From assembly GCF_003112435.1 (NCBI RefSeq), contig NZ_BDOQ01000013.1, positions 124,001 through 188,000 on the forward strand: DNA of 64,000 bases, given 5' to 3'. The notes beneath the pieces are model-generated. The model was not told where the DNA came from. It searched no databases and saw only the letters and a list, made by a program, of their open reading frames with translations. Of this stretch, positions 35,839-45,162 are shown one piece after another. The stretch is from Novimethylophilus kurashikiensis (GTDB lineage: Bacteria > Pseudomonadota > Gammaproteobacteria > Burkholderiales > Methylophilaceae). The position numbers and the translations under genes were made by a program. The stretch's first letter is position 1. The number at the start of each line of letters is the position of its first letter.

Positions 35839-37104
35839 ATGTACACATGGTCGAGAATTAAGCAATTGCAATTTCGTAGTTTTCCAATACGACTTTCAGT
35901 GGCTCTGACACTATTAGCTATTGGAATACTTGCAGGTCAATTAATCCTCCCTCCCAATACACGCACGCCTTTTATTACTGTTTATCCCATCATCATTCTT
36001 ACGTTTTACCTTTGCGGTAACGAGTTAGGCATTTTCAATTCATTAGCTTCTGCCTTTCTTGCTGGATTTTTGTTTATCGAGCCAATTCACACTTTTCCCA
36101 ATAAGCACTTCGATTATCTGATCCTGGGTTTTTTCGCTCTGACGTGCTGCATGATTGGTTATTTGGTCTCTCGTCTGAAATTGCTGAATGAAAAAAAGCA
36201 GGATTTGATCTTGAGGCTGATGGAAAGCGAATCTCACTATGAGGCCTTAATGAAGGCTACTCCTGTAGGGGTTTTTGAGACTGATGCAAAGGGTTATTGC
36301 TTGACCGTGAATTCAAAATGGGAAGAGATAGCGGGCATCTCTTGCATCGATGCATTGGGAGATGGATGGGCACGAGCACTGCATCCCGAAGATCGCCTGA
36401 AGGTTTATCAGGAATGGCAAGTTGCTGCGCTCAAAAATGACGACTTTACGATGGAGTTTCGCTTTCAACACCCGGACGGTACTGTGAGATGGGTAATAGG
36501 CTTGGCGGTGCCTTTAATGGATGAACTAGGAAAAGCGGTTGGCTATGTTGGGACCATTACTGACTTCACTCCCCAAAAGGCCATCGAAGCATCGCTTGAA
36601 TACCAGGCTCAGACAGATGCGCTAACAGGATTGAATAACCGACGGCACTTTATGGAGTTGGCTGAGCGGGAAATAAACCGGGCGAAGCGTTATGAAGAAT
36701 CACTGACTTTATTTATCCTCGATATCGATCATTTCAAGAAGATTAACGACAGCTTTGGACATGCGGCAGGTGATTTCGTCTTAAAACAACTTGGCCAAGT
36801 TTGTTGCAATAGCTTGCGCAGTGTAGATATTGCAGGACGAATTGGCGGGGAAGAGTTTGCTGTGCTGCTTCCCGAGACAACTTTGGAAGAAGGAAAAGCA
36901 GTAGCGAATCACTTAAGAGAGCACTTCATGAATGCAAGGATGGAATACCCTGGTTTTGATAGCTCTCAACCGTTCACGCTTTCAGTTGGGGTTGCGTCAA
37001 TGAGCCAGCGCCGTACTCATCTCGCTTCCCTTCTGGCAGCAGCAGACGCGGCGTTATACGAGGCGAAAAATCAGGGGCGAAATCGTGTTTGCCTCGCTAA
37101 TTGA
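35839..37104 (+). CDS. Membrane PAS-GGDEF diguanylate cyclase
   Basis: This 421-residue protein begins with about four membrane helices resembling the DUF4118/KdpD-type module (about 20-115). A PAS/PAC sensor (about 130-245, with ALHPEDRLKVY and PDGTVRWV) and a GGDEF domain (about 255-420) follow. The active site is GGEEF (near 336), and an RxxD inhibitory site (RSVD) lies five residues before it, so activity is likely. ATG 35839 is behind AAGGG; an in-frame ATG at 35722 would prefix the membrane region with an unlikely tail. The upstream gap (35600-35838) contains two direct TTTTATGCAA repeats 28 bases apart. Confidence 0.87.
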   Translation: MYTWSRIKQLQFRSFPIRLSVALTLLAIGILAGQLILPPNTRTPFITVYPIIILTFYLCGNELGIFNSLASAFLAGFLFIEPIHTFPNKHFDYLILGFFALTCCMIGYLVSRLKLLNEKKQDLILRLMESESHYEALMKATPVGVFETDAKGYCLTVNSKWEEIAGISCIDALGDGWARALHPEDRLKVYQEWQVAALKNDDFTMEFRFQHPDGTVRWVIGLAVPLMDELGKAVGYVGTITDFTPQKAIEASLEYQAQTDALTGLNNRRHFMELAEREINRAKRYEESLTLFILDIDHFKKINDSFGHAAGDFVLKQLGQVCCNSLRSVDIAGRIGGEEFAVLLPETTLEEGKAVANHLREHFMNARMEYPGFDSSQPFTLSVGVASMSQRRTHLASLLAAADAALYEAKNQGRNRVCLAN

Positions 37105-37149
37105 TTTCGGTATGGGCCGTGGCGCTAGAAGTGCGATCCGTAATGTTTT

Positions 37150-37488
37150 TCATAGTACTTGCCTGACCATAAACTCGTCGCCCAGTTTGAATAAACCCAC
37201 CACTTTTTCGTTCTTTTCTTCACTCGCGTATTTGTAGGCATCCCAGAAGTGGGAGAAACGTAGGCCCTGTTGCGCATCCGGAGTTGCAGTGCGGTTCACG
37301 GCGGAAGGCGTTTCTTCAACCGATTGAACGAATGCGTTTTGCTCGGTGAGGTGGATGATGTACCCGCAGAATTCGGCTTCTTCCGGTACGCCTATCCGTT
37401 TTTTGATGTCGTCCAGCTTTTGTTTCTTGTTGTCCTGGGATTGCTGGATGCGTTCTTCCTTGGTGCCTCTGCGTTTAGATTCGCCCAT
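37150..37488 (-). CDS. Small conserved-looking protein of unknown function (MGESKRR start)
   Basis: This 112-residue hydrophilic protein begins MGESKRRGTKEERIQQSQ, a basic start seen in several small uncharacterised bacterial proteins, followed by a compact mixed region (FCGYIIHLTEQNAFVQSVEE, FSHFWDAYKYASEEKNEKVVGLFKLG). No signal peptide, membrane helix or catalytic motif is visible. It converges on the diguanylate cyclase gene and marks the return to core-like base composition. I do not recognise a family with known function. Confidence 0.55.
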   Translation of the reverse strand: MGESKRRGTKEERIQQSQDNKKQKLDDIKKRIGVPEEAEFCGYIIHLTEQNAFVQSVEETPSAVNRTATPDAQQGLRFSHFWDAYKYASEEKNEKVVGLFKLGDEFMVRQVL

Positions 37489-37727
37489 GGCGCTGCTGCC
37501 TAATGAAATAAAGCCGACAAGGATAGGCGGCGTGGCGGCTTATTTCAACCTTGGGAGGCCCTGTAATGTGTGAAGCTGGTCAAATATCGGTTGAGTAGGG
37601 GGGGCGTTTGAAATTATAAAAAACAGAGCCGGGGAATAGCCCCTAGCTGACTCGCTATTGCAATACGGCAGTAGAATTAATGGCGCATGATCCGCGTCAT
37701 TGATTCAAAAGATGTGAGGAGACCTAA

Positions 37728-38003
37728 ATGAGCAAAATCCTAGTAGAACACGAGCCTTCCCCTGAGCGTCTGAAGGCATTGGGAGTCGATAGATGGCCGA
37801 CTTGGTCGAAAGAGGTCTCGACGTTTCCGTGGACCTATGACGACCAGGAAGTGGCCTATATTCTCGAAGGCGAGGTTACCGTAACGCCGCAAGGCGGCGA
37901 GCCGGTCAGTTTTGGCAAAGGCGACTTGGTGACGTTTCCGTCGGGCATGTCCTGCACGTGGAATGTTCGAGCTCCCTTGCGCAAGCACTATCGATTTGGT
38001 TAA
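37728..38003 (+). CDS. Small single-domain cupin protein
   Basis: This 91-residue protein is a single cupin barrel of the Cupin_3/EutQ-like type (VAYILEGEVTVTPQGGEPVSFGKGDLVTFPSGMSCTW). The usual metal-binding residues of larger cupins are only partly present, and the ligand is unknown. AGGAG stands eight bases before the ATG. It lies alone between two minus-strand genes. Confidence 0.82.
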   Translation: MSKILVEHEPSPERLKALGVDRWPTWSKEVSTFPWTYDDQEVAYILEGEVTVTPQGGEPVSFGKGDLVTFPSGMSCTWNVRAPLRKHYRFG

Positions 38004-38040
38004 TGGTGTTTGTCGGGTAAATCTGGTGGTTGGGTAGGCG

Positions 38041-39714
38041 TTAGAGCCTGAATAGTCTGACTGCCTCGGACAGTTTGCCGGCAAGGGTATCAATCTGCTG
38101 GGCCGAAGCCGACATAGTGCTTACGGATTCGCTGTTTTTTTGAACCATGCTGACGATATTGGTCATGCTGGTTGAGATTTCTTGTAGGTCGCGGTTGCCC
38201 TCGCGCAATGCCTGAGTAATCGCGTGTACGGCATGGCTGGCATTTTCCGCGCCTGAATGAATGCTTTCCATGGCTTCTGCGGCTTTCTGGACCATGTTGA
38301 CGCCGTCAACGACGCGTTGGCGACCGCCATGCATGCTTTCGACAGCCGCTGAAACGTTGCTGAGGATGGTGGCGATCATGTCCGAGATTTCGGACGTGGC
38401 GCGGGAAGTTCGTTCTGCGAGTTTGCGAATTTCGTCTGCCACCACCGCAAAGCCGCGACCTTGGTCGCCTGCATGTGCGGCTTCGATTGAGGCATTCAGG
38501 GCGAGCAGGTTGGTCTGGTCGGCAATGCTCTTGATGAGGTTGGTGATTTCGGAAATCTTGCTGGAATAATCGCCCAGCTTTTGAACGATTTCGGCAGAGC
38601 TGCCAACCACTTCTGAAATTTTGTCCATTTCCGCGGCGGCGTTGCTGATGACCACCTTGCCTTCGAAGGAGGATACGCCGGCTTGCGCAGAAACTTCGCC
38701 TGCGGTTGCCGCCGATTCGCCGACTTGAACAATCCGGCCGGTAATGGACTGCACGGCGTCTGCCGTCGTACGCGCAGCCAGGGATTCGGCCGCACCATTG
38801 GACGAGACTTCGTTGACGTTGTGCGTCAACAAATGTGCACTCTGGAAGAGTTCGTCCGAGCCTTGCAGTACTTGGCCGATTAGTTTTCGCAAGTTTTCCT
38901 GCATGTGAGCCAGCGAGGCCAGCAAGCTGGTCGTATCGCCCGCTTGCAAGGGAATGTTGAAGGTGAGGTCGCCGCCTGCGATCCGACGCGTCATTTGCAC
39001 GGCATCGGCGGGGTCTCCGCCCATTTGGCGGAGAATGCTAAAGGTAATGCGCAAGGCCAGAATGGCGAGTCCAAAAAACGCGACGCCACCAACCACAAAC
39101 ATGATGCGTTGAGCCCAGAATGTGGCGTTCTCAGCATTGCGCGTCTCGCTTTCCACCTTTTTGGCGTTAAGTTCGACGACCTGGTTCAACAGGGATTCGG
39201 CGCGTTGATAGGACGCCCGTTGCTGTGCACCCAGGCTAAAGTATTTCTCGAAATAAATTTTCTGTTGTGCGGCATCGTGGTTACGTGCGAGGGCCTCGAT
39301 CAGTCCCAGTATTTCCAAGTCGCTCTTTTTCCAGGTGTTCCACTCGACTACAAACTGGTTCCATAGCGCGATTTCCTGCTCGGACTTGGGAATGCTTTCG
39401 TAGGCTTTCCAGGCGGGTTCGACCTTGGCCCACAGTTTTTTCTTGTCCTGGGCGATATTGGCAAACTGGTCCTGTACGTCGTTATCGTTTTCCCATAGGC
39501 CGGCTTCGTAGGTACTGCTCTTGAGGCCGATCTGGATTTCCTTGATGGTTTGAAGCGCCAGTACCGAAGGCAGGCGATGGCGGCCGATATCCTGAACGCC
39601 GTTGATCCCGCTGCGAATACCCAGGGTGCCCGTTAGCACAGAGGCGAACAGGGCGCTCATGGCGAGGCCTGAAAGCAGGAACAGTTTTAGTTTCAAGCTG
39701 GCATTGTTCAGCAT
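38041..39714 (-). CDS. Methyl-accepting chemotaxis protein
   Basis: This 557-residue receptor has an N-terminal membrane helix (10-30), a four-helix-bundle-type periplasmic domain (about 35-205), a second helix (about 208-230), a HAMP domain (about 232-285) and a long cytoplasmic signalling domain. The highly conserved hairpin tip reads [32 protein letters not shown]. The ligand is unknown; the sensor resembles the 4HB_MCP class. It would couple to CheA/CheW to bias motility or another output. It is a single gene with normal core composition, unlike the broken receptor at 35 kb. Confidence 0.92.
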   Translation of the reverse strand: MLNNASLKLKLFLLSGLAMSALFASVLTGTLGIRSGINGVQDIGRHRLPSVLALQTIKEIQIGLKSSTYEAGLWENDNDVQDQFANIAQDKKKLWAKVEPAWKAYESIPKSEQEIALWNQFVVEWNTWKKSDLEILGLIEALARNHDAAQQKIYFEKYFSLGAQQRASYQRAESLLNQVVELNAKKVESETRNAENATFWAQRIMFVVGGVAFFGLAILALRITFSILRQMGGDPADAVQMTRRIAGGDLTFNIPLQAGDTTSLLASLAHMQENLRKLIGQVLQGSDELFQSAHLLTHNVNEVSSNGAAESLAARTTADAVQSITGRIVQVGESAATAGEVSAQAGVSSFEGKVVISNAAAEMDKISEVVGSSAEIVQKLGDYSSKISEITNLIKSIADQTNLLALNASIEAAHAGDQGRGFAVVADEIRKLAERTSRATSEISDMIATILSNVSAAVESMHGGRQRVVDGVNMVQKAAEAMESIHSGAENASHAVHAITQALREGNRDLQEISTSMTNIVSMVQKNSESVSTMSASAQQIDTLAGKLSEAVRLFRL

Positions 39715-39880
39715 GTCGATAGAGGACCGAATGTTTATTATTAGTTTTAGAAAATATTAGTTATTCAAGCTTGCTGCGGTGTTGTTGCGGCGCAAGTCAA
39801 TCAAAACTTTAGCAGTTTTTTACCTGGATGAAATTCGGAGTTGTCTTATTATTCGGGTTTTGCGGGAGTGTGGATTCGAG

Positions 39881-40645
39881 ATGGAAGTGGATTTTGAGCG
39901 GCGATTCGGTGGCGTTGCGCGTCTTTACGGCATCGAGGCTTTAGAGCGTTTTCGGAAAGCGCATGTGTGCGTCATCGGTATCGGCGGTGTAGGCTCTTGG
40001 GCGGTCGAGGCTCTGGCGCGTAGTGCGATTGGGCGCCTGACGCTGATTGATCTCGATCATGTAGCCGAATCCAACACCAATCGACAGATCCACGCATTGG
40101 GCGAGGAATTCGGTAAAGCCAAGACAAGTGCGATGGCCGAGCGTATTAGCGCCATCAACCCCTATTGTTCGGTAGAGGAAGTCGAAGACTTCGTCACCGA
40201 AGATAATCTTGATGCCTTGCTGGGCCGGGGGTACGATTACGTGATCGACGCTATCGATCAAACCAGGGTCAAGGCTGCGCTTATCGCCTGGTGCAAACGC
40301 CATGACGTCAAATTGATTACGACGGGCAGTGCCGGTGGGCAAGTCGACCCTTCGCGTATCAAGGTGGACGATTTGTCGCGCACCATCCAGGATCCGCTGG
40401 CTTCGCGCATGCGTTCTTTGCTGCGTAAAAATTATGGATTCCCACGCGATGTGAAAAAGAAATTCGGCGTGGAGTGCGTCTACTCTGATGAGCCGCTGAA
40501 ATATCCGGATGCGGGGCAGGCTTGCGAGGTCGATCAGGGCGGCGTGACCGGGCTCAACTGTGCGGGGTTCGGATCGTCCGTTTGTGTAACGGCGAGTTTC
40601 GGTTTTGTCGCGGCTTCAAGAGTGTTGATGCACTTAGCTAAATAG
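39881..40645 (+). CDS. tcdA: tRNA threonylcarbamoyladenosine dehydratase
   Basis: This 254-residue E1-like ThiF/MoeB-family enzyme cyclises t6A37 of tRNAs that read ANN codons to ct6A using ATP. Signatures are FGGVARLYG at the start, the nucleotide loop VIGIGGVGSWAVEALARS, DAIDQTRVKAAL and the C-terminal cysteine region GLNCAGFGSSVCVTASFG. The ATG at 39881 gives the family start; the frame is open to 39779 but adds an unrelated tail. It stands apart from its neighbours. Confidence 0.9.
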   Translation: MEVDFERRFGGVARLYGIEALERFRKAHVCVIGIGGVGSWAVEALARSAIGRLTLIDLDHVAESNTNRQIHALGEEFGKAKTSAMAERISAINPYCSVEEVEDFVTEDNLDALLGRGYDYVIDAIDQTRVKAALIAWCKRHDVKLITTGSAGGQVDPSRIKVDDLSRTIQDPLASRMRSLLRKNYGFPRDVKKKFGVECVYSDEPLKYPDAGQACEVDQGGVTGLNCAGFGSSVCVTASFGFVAASRVLMHLAK

Positions 40646-40713
40646 GCTGCTTCCTTGCCTGAAATGGCCTTTTGCGATACCCTTTAAGGCCCTGAATTCA
40701 CGCATTTGCGAGA

Positions 40714-40824
40714 ATGGCAATGAAAAATCCCCTTGAGTCCGTCTTGGGCACCATCCTCTCCGGATTGGTGTTGACGGCATTGCTTTATCTCTTCTTGCGT
40801 AACTTCATCCTGGCGGGCGTGTAA
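40714..40824 (+). CDS. 36-residue single-pass membrane protein
   Basis: The frame reads MAMKNPLESVLGTILSGL and then a hydrophobic helix LVLTALLYLFLRNF with a short ILAGV end; a second ATG at 40720 is equally possible. It ends two bases before the start of the PuuD-like membrane gene, so the two are probably co-transcribed and co-translated. Too short for database-style recognition by eye, but its composition, spacing and position favour a real small protein. Confidence 0.5.
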   Translation: MAMKNPLESVLGTILSGLVLTALLYLFLRNFILAGV

Positions 40825-40826
40825 TC

Positions 40827-41318
40827 ATGGAGCTGATGCCCGCGTTGGCTCGCTGGATTCACTTTATTGCCGGCATCACCTGGATCGGCATGCTGTATTA
40901 CTTCAACCTGGTCCAGATGCCCGCGCTCAAGGACGCTGCTGCTGACGGTACCGCCGCAGGCATCACGAAGCATGTTGCCCCACGCGCTTTGTTCTGGTTT
41001 CGTTGGTCCGCGCTGGTGACTTGGCTTGCAGGCGCTGCGCTGCTCGGCCCTCATTTCAATGCTGCCTTTAGTTTGCAGCCGGGATTTGCGGGCATCGGCG
41101 TCGGTGCATGGTTGGGCACGATTATGCTGCTCAATGTATGGGGTCTGATTTGGCCTAATCAGAAAAAAGTCCTGGGCTTGGTGCCCGCCAGCGACGAAGA
41201 AAAAAACCGTGCCCGACGCGTAGCGTTTTTGGCATCGCGAACCAACATGATGCTGTCGCTGCCGCTGCTGTTTTTCATGGCTGGAGGCTTGTCTCATCGA
41301 GCTGCCTTCGGGCTCTGA
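40827..41318 (+). CDS. PuuD-like (urate hydroxylase membrane domain) protein
   Basis: This 163-residue protein has about four membrane helices and matches the membrane domain of the PuuD family (ARWIHFIAGITWIGMLYYFNLVQMPAL, RALFWFRWSALVTWLAGAAL, GLIWPNQKKVLG). Full-length PuuD oxidises urate and adds a C-terminal cytochrome c domain, absent here. Shorter stand-alone versions are widespread in Proteobacteria without purine-degradation genes and have no proven role; conserved His residues could hold heme. It follows the 36-residue membrane protein by two bases. Confidence 0.75.
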   Translation: MELMPALARWIHFIAGITWIGMLYYFNLVQMPALKDAAADGTAAGITKHVAPRALFWFRWSALVTWLAGAALLGPHFNAAFSLQPGFAGIGVGAWLGTIMLLNVWGLIWPNQKKVLGLVPASDEEKNRARRVAFLASRTNMMLSLPLLFFMAGGLSHRAAFGL

Positions 41319-41413
41319 AATCCAGATTCGAAATTGGCGAGCGGCGGCGTTTGCCGCCGTTCCTGTTTTATACAAGTGAAAATTAACACTTAAAAGTTTG
41401 TGATCGATCAACC

Positions 41414-42604
41414 ATGTCGCAACAACATTTAATGAACACCTATGGCCGGCAACCGGTCACATTTGCCTACGGTGAAGGCGCCTGGCTTTGGGATACTAAC
41501 GGCAAGCGCTATCTGGACGCGCTGGCTGGTGTTGCCGTCAACGGTCTTGGTCATGCGCATCCAGTACTGGCCAAGGCGATTGCGGAGCAAGCCGCCAAGC
41601 TGATTCACGTCTCCAACATCTATCAGATCGACGAGCAGTCTCGTCTGGCCAATCGCCTTTGCGCGCTGTCGGGCATGGACCGGGTATTTTTCTGCAACTC
41701 GGGCTGCGAAGCCAATGAGGCAGCCATCAAGCTGGCGCGCCTCTACGGCCACGGCAAGGGAATAGAGAACCCGGCCATCGTCGTCATGGAAAAGTCATTC
41801 CATGGACGGACGCTGGCAACGCTCTCTGCTACCGGCAACTATAAAGTGCAAGCCGGTTTTGAGCCGCTAGTGCCCGGTTTCGTGCGCGTGCCGTTCGATG
41901 ACCTCGACGCGGTGCGTCAAGTCGCTGAGCACAACCCTAATGTGGTCGCGGTGCTGGTCGAGCCCATCCAGGGCGAGGGCGGCATCAACATCCCCCACGG
42001 CGGTGCAAATTACTTGCGCGGTCTGCGCGAGCTGTGCGATCAGCACGGCTGGCTGCTGATGCTGGATGAAGTGCAGAGCGGCATCGCCCGTACCGGTACC
42101 ATGTTTGCGTTCCAGCATACGGGCATCAAGCCTGACGTGATGACGCTCGCCAAAGGCCTCGGCTCGGGCGTGCCGATCGGTGCGTGCCTGGCTTACGGTG
42201 CTGCAGCGGAGGTTTTCACACCCGGCAAGCACGGCTCGACGTTCGGCGGCAATCCGCTCGCTTGTGCGGCTGCACTGGCCACATTGGATGTCATTGAAAA
42301 CGACAAACTCGGTCAGCATGCCGAACAGCTGGGTAACTGGATCAACCAGGCGTTTTCTGCACAGTTGAAGGATGTCGCCGGTGTCGTGACCATACGCAAC
42401 GCCGGCTTGATGATCGGTATCGAACTCGATCGCCCATGCGGCGACCTGGTTAAGCAGGCGCTGGAAGCCGGTTTGCTCATTAACGTGACTGCCGACAAGG
42501 TCGTGCGCTTGCTGCCGCCCTTGATCCTCAACCAGGCCGAGGCGCAACAGCTGGTGGATGGATTGTCCGGGTTGATCAAGAAATTCCTGGAGGCCTCCGC
42601 ATGA
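41414..42604 (+). CDS. argD: Acetylornithine aminotransferase
   Basis: This 396-residue class III PLP aminotransferase moves an amino group from glutamate to N-acetylglutamate 5-semialdehyde in arginine synthesis. The PLP lysine lies in MTLAKGLGSGVPIGACLA and the cofactor aspartate in LLMLDEVQSGIARTG. Length is typical. The stop overlaps the argF start by four bases, so argD-argF-argG form one operon. The preceding 95 bases show no recognisable regulator site. Confidence 0.94.
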   Translation: MSQQHLMNTYGRQPVTFAYGEGAWLWDTNGKRYLDALAGVAVNGLGHAHPVLAKAIAEQAAKLIHVSNIYQIDEQSRLANRLCALSGMDRVFFCNSGCEANEAAIKLARLYGHGKGIENPAIVVMEKSFHGRTLATLSATGNYKVQAGFEPLVPGFVRVPFDDLDAVRQVAEHNPNVVAVLVEPIQGEGGINIPHGGANYLRGLRELCDQHGWLLMLDEVQSGIARTGTMFAFQHTGIKPDVMTLAKGLGSGVPIGACLAYGAAAEVFTPGKHGSTFGGNPLACAAALATLDVIENDKLGQHAEQLGNWINQAFSAQLKDVAGVVTIRNAGLMIGIELDRPCGDLVKQALEAGLLINVTADKVVRLLPPLILNQAEAQQLVDGLSGLIKKFLEASA

Positions 42605-43515
42605 TCCGCCATTACCTGCAATTCAAGGACCTTAATCGAGAAGAGCTGGATTACCTGTTCGAGCGCACACGCTGGATCAAGGAGCAGTTCAAGTCCTACA
42701 AGCAGTACTGGCCACTGACGGACCGTACATTGGTGATGATCTTCGAAAAGGCCAGTACGCGTACCCGCTTGTCGTTCGAAGCTGGCATGCAGCAACTGGG
42801 TGGTTCGGCGATCTATCTCAACACTCGTGACTCCCAGTTGGGGCGCGGTGAGCCGGTGGAAGACGCGGCGCAGGTGATTTCTCGCATGTCCGACATCGTG
42901 ATGATTCGTACCTTCGAGCAGGAGATCATCGAGCGTTTCGCCGCCAATTCGCGCGTGCCGGTGATCAACGGGCTGACCAACGAATATCACCCGTGCCAGA
43001 TCCTCGCCGATATCTACACCTTCATCGAGCATCGCGGCCCTATCCAGGGCAAGACGGTGGCTTGGATCGGCGACTCTAACAACGTGTGCAACACCTGGCT
43101 GCAGGCTGCGGAAGTGCTGGACTTCAACGTCCATGTCTCCACACCGCCCGGCTATGAGGTTGAGCCCGAGCGTGCAGGCCTTTACGGAACGGCACATTAC
43201 GAAGAGTTTTCCGATCCCATGGAAGCCGCTCGCGATGCCGACTTGGTGACCACCGACGTTTGGACCAGCATGGGCTTCGAAGCCGAAAACGAAGAACGCA
43301 TGCGCGACTTCGCCGATTGGCAGGTGGACGGCGACATGATGAAAATCGCCGCCAAGGACGCCTTGTTCATGCACTGCCTGCCTGCCCACCGTGGCGAGGA
43401 AGTCGCTGCTGAGGTTATCGACGGCCCGCATTCGGTGGTATGGGATGAGGCGGAGAATAGGTTGCACGTGCAAAAAGCATTGATGGAATTTCTATTGTTA
43501 GGAAAAGTAAGTTAA
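42601..43515 (+). CDS. argF: Ornithine carbamoyltransferase
   Basis: This 304-residue enzyme makes citrulline from ornithine and carbamoyl phosphate. The carbamoyl-phosphate site STRTRLSFE is near residue 50, and the ornithine-binding HCLPAHRG appears late in the protein. It overlaps argD by four bases and argG by one, the second link in a translationally coupled arginine operon. Confidence 0.95.
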   Translation: MIRHYLQFKDLNREELDYLFERTRWIKEQFKSYKQYWPLTDRTLVMIFEKASTRTRLSFEAGMQQLGGSAIYLNTRDSQLGRGEPVEDAAQVISRMSDIVMIRTFEQEIIERFAANSRVPVINGLTNEYHPCQILADIYTFIEHRGPIQGKTVAWIGDSNNVCNTWLQAAEVLDFNVHVSTPPGYEVEPERAGLYGTAHYEEFSDPMEAARDADLVTTDVWTSMGFEAENEERMRDFADWQVDGDMMKIAAKDALFMHCLPAHRGEEVAAEVIDGPHSVVWDEAENRLHVQKALMEFLLLGKVS

Positions 43516-44738
43516 TGAGCGATATCAAGAAAGTTGTACTCGCCTATTCCGGCGGGTTGGATACCTCGGTCATCCTGAAATGGCTGCAGGACGAATATCA
43601 ATGCGAGGTGGTGACCTTTACCGCCGATGTCGGCCAGGGCGAAGAGTTGGAACCGGCGCGCGAGAAGGCCAAGAAGTTCGGCATCAAGGAAATCTATATC
43701 GACGACCTGCGCGAGGAATTCGTGCGCGACTTCGTATTCCCGATGTTCCGCGCCAATACCGTTTATGAAGGTGAGTACCTCCTGGGCACCTCCATCGCAC
43801 GTCCGTTGATCGCCAAGCGCCTCATCGAAATTGCGCGCGAAACCAAGGCCGATGCGATTTCCCACGGTGCAACCGGCAAGGGCAACGACCAGGTGCGTTT
43901 CGAACTGGGCGCGTATGCCCTGAACCCGAACATCAAGGTCATTGCGCCCTGGCGCGAGTGGGATTTGCTCTCCCGCGAGAAGCTGCTGGCCTATGCCGAA
44001 AAGCATGGCATCCCGGTTGAAATGAAGCACAAGCAAGGCGGCAGCCCGTATTCCATGGATGCCAATCTGCTGCACATCAGTTACGAAGGCCGCCATCTCG
44101 AGAATCCGGCTGCCGAGGCGGAAGAAGATATGTGGCGCTGGACCGTGAGCCCGGAAAAGGCGCCCGATCAGGCCGAATACCTCGATATCGAATACGTCAA
44201 CGGCGACCCGGTTGCCCTTAACGGCAGCAAGATGGCTGCGCACGAGATTCTGGCACAGTTGAATAAGCTGGGCGGCAAGCACGGCATCGGCCGTCTCGAC
44301 CTGGTGGAAAACCGTTACGTCGGCATGAAGTCACGTGGCTGCTACGAAACTCCGGGCGGTACGATCATGCTCAAGGCACACCGCGCCATCGAATCGATCA
44401 CGCTGGACCGCGAAGTCGCCCATTTGAAGGATGATTTGATGCCCCGCTACGCCAGCCTGATTTACAACGGCTACTGGTGGAGCCCAGAGCGCATCGCGCT
44501 GCAAACGCTGATCGACCACACGCAAAAGACCGTCAACGGTTCCGTGCGTCTCAAGCTCTACAAGGGCAACGTCATCGTCGTCGGCCGCGACAGCAAGACC
44601 GATTCGCTGTTCGACCCGACCATCGCGACGTTCGAAGATGACAAGGGTGCCTACGACCAGAAGGATGCTGGCGGCTTCATCAAACTCAACGCGTTGCGCA
44701 TGCGCATCGCAGCAAATTTACGCAATAAGAAAGGTTAA
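43515..44738 (+). CDS. argG: Argininosuccinate synthase
   Basis: This 407-residue enzyme joins citrulline and aspartate with ATP. The N-terminal PP-motif [17 protein letters not shown] and the segment [17 protein letters not shown] are diagnostic. Its start overlaps the argF stop by one base (TAATG). argH is not in the window, so the last step of the pathway is encoded elsewhere. Confidence 0.96.
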   Translation: MSDIKKVVLAYSGGLDTSVILKWLQDEYQCEVVTFTADVGQGEELEPAREKAKKFGIKEIYIDDLREEFVRDFVFPMFRANTVYEGEYLLGTSIARPLIAKRLIEIARETKADAISHGATGKGNDQVRFELGAYALNPNIKVIAPWREWDLLSREKLLAYAEKHGIPVEMKHKQGGSPYSMDANLLHISYEGRHLENPAAEAEEDMWRWTVSPEKAPDQAEYLDIEYVNGDPVALNGSKMAAHEILAQLNKLGGKHGIGRLDLVENRYVGMKSRGCYETPGGTIMLKAHRAIESITLDREVAHLKDDLMPRYASLIYNGYWWSPERIALQTLIDHTQKTVNGSVRLKLYKGNVIVVGRDSKTDSLFDPTIATFEDDKGAYDQKDAGGFIKLNALRMRIAANLRNKKG

Positions 44739-44745
44739 GTAGATC

Positions 44746-45057
44746 ATGGCTCAATTCGACAACGTCAGCGTCAAGAAAAAGGCTAACGTTTATTTCGACG
44801 GCAAGTGCGTAAGCCACACCGTCATGTTCCCCAACGGCACACGTTGCACTGTCGGTGTGATTTTCCCCAGCACATTGACGTTCAATACCGGCTCTCCTGA
44901 ACTGATGGAAATCAACTCCGGCGTATGCAAGGTGCGTCTCAAGGATGAAACCGAGTGGAAAACCTACGGTGCGGATGAAAAGTTCTCTGTACCGGGAAAT
45001 TCCAGCTTTGATATAGAAACCCTTGAAACCCTGGACTACGTCTGCCACTTCGAGTGA
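44746..45057 (+). CDS. ppnP: Pyrimidine/purine nucleoside phosphorylase
   Basis: This 103-residue protein is a small cupin-fold enzyme of the PpnP (YaiE, DUF1255) family, recognised by [19 protein letters not shown] at the start, [16 protein letters not shown], and the final DYVCHFE. The E. coli protein phosphorolyses several nucleosides. It follows argG by seven bases and probably shares its transcript. Confidence 0.9.
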   Translation: MAQFDNVSVKKKANVYFDGKCVSHTVMFPNGTRCTVGVIFPSTLTFNTGSPELMEINSGVCKVRLKDETEWKTYGADEKFSVPGNSSFDIETLETLDYVCHFE

Positions 45058-45066
45058 TAGCTGCTT

Positions 45067-45135
45067 GCCTCTGCGTTGTTGCTTGCGCTTGTCGTGCTAA
45101 ACGCACTGTCTGCGCGCAAGGCGCCTAGCAGAGGC
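45067..45135 (+). promoter_or_regulatory. Nested inverted repeats before yajQ
   Basis: Three nested stems share one axis: GCCTCTGC (45067-45074) with GCAGAGGC (45128-45135), CTTGCGC (45082-45088) with GCGCAAG (45114-45120), and GTGC (45094-45097) with GCAC (45103-45106). The spacing between outer and middle stems is seven bases on each side. The structure fills the ppnP-yajQ gap and ends 27 bases before the yajQ ATG. It could be a structured leader or a dispersed palindromic element. Confidence 0.5.
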
Positions 45136-45162
45136 TGCGCCGATACTGGGTCAGGAGAAGAT

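Noticed and set aside
37626-37665. Possible hairpin with GGGG and CCCC in the gap before the cupin gene
   Set aside because: Short stem without a T-run and no clear transcript to end; not better than chance.
42313-43473. 386-codon minus-strand frame opposite argD/argF
   Set aside because: Shadow of two well-supported arginine genes; composition rich in His and Arg, no recognisable domain.
45076-45162. N-terminal extension of yajQ
   Set aside because: The frame is open to 45076, but it runs through the inverted-repeat leader and lacks homology; the ATG at 45163 has AGGAGAAG and the family start.
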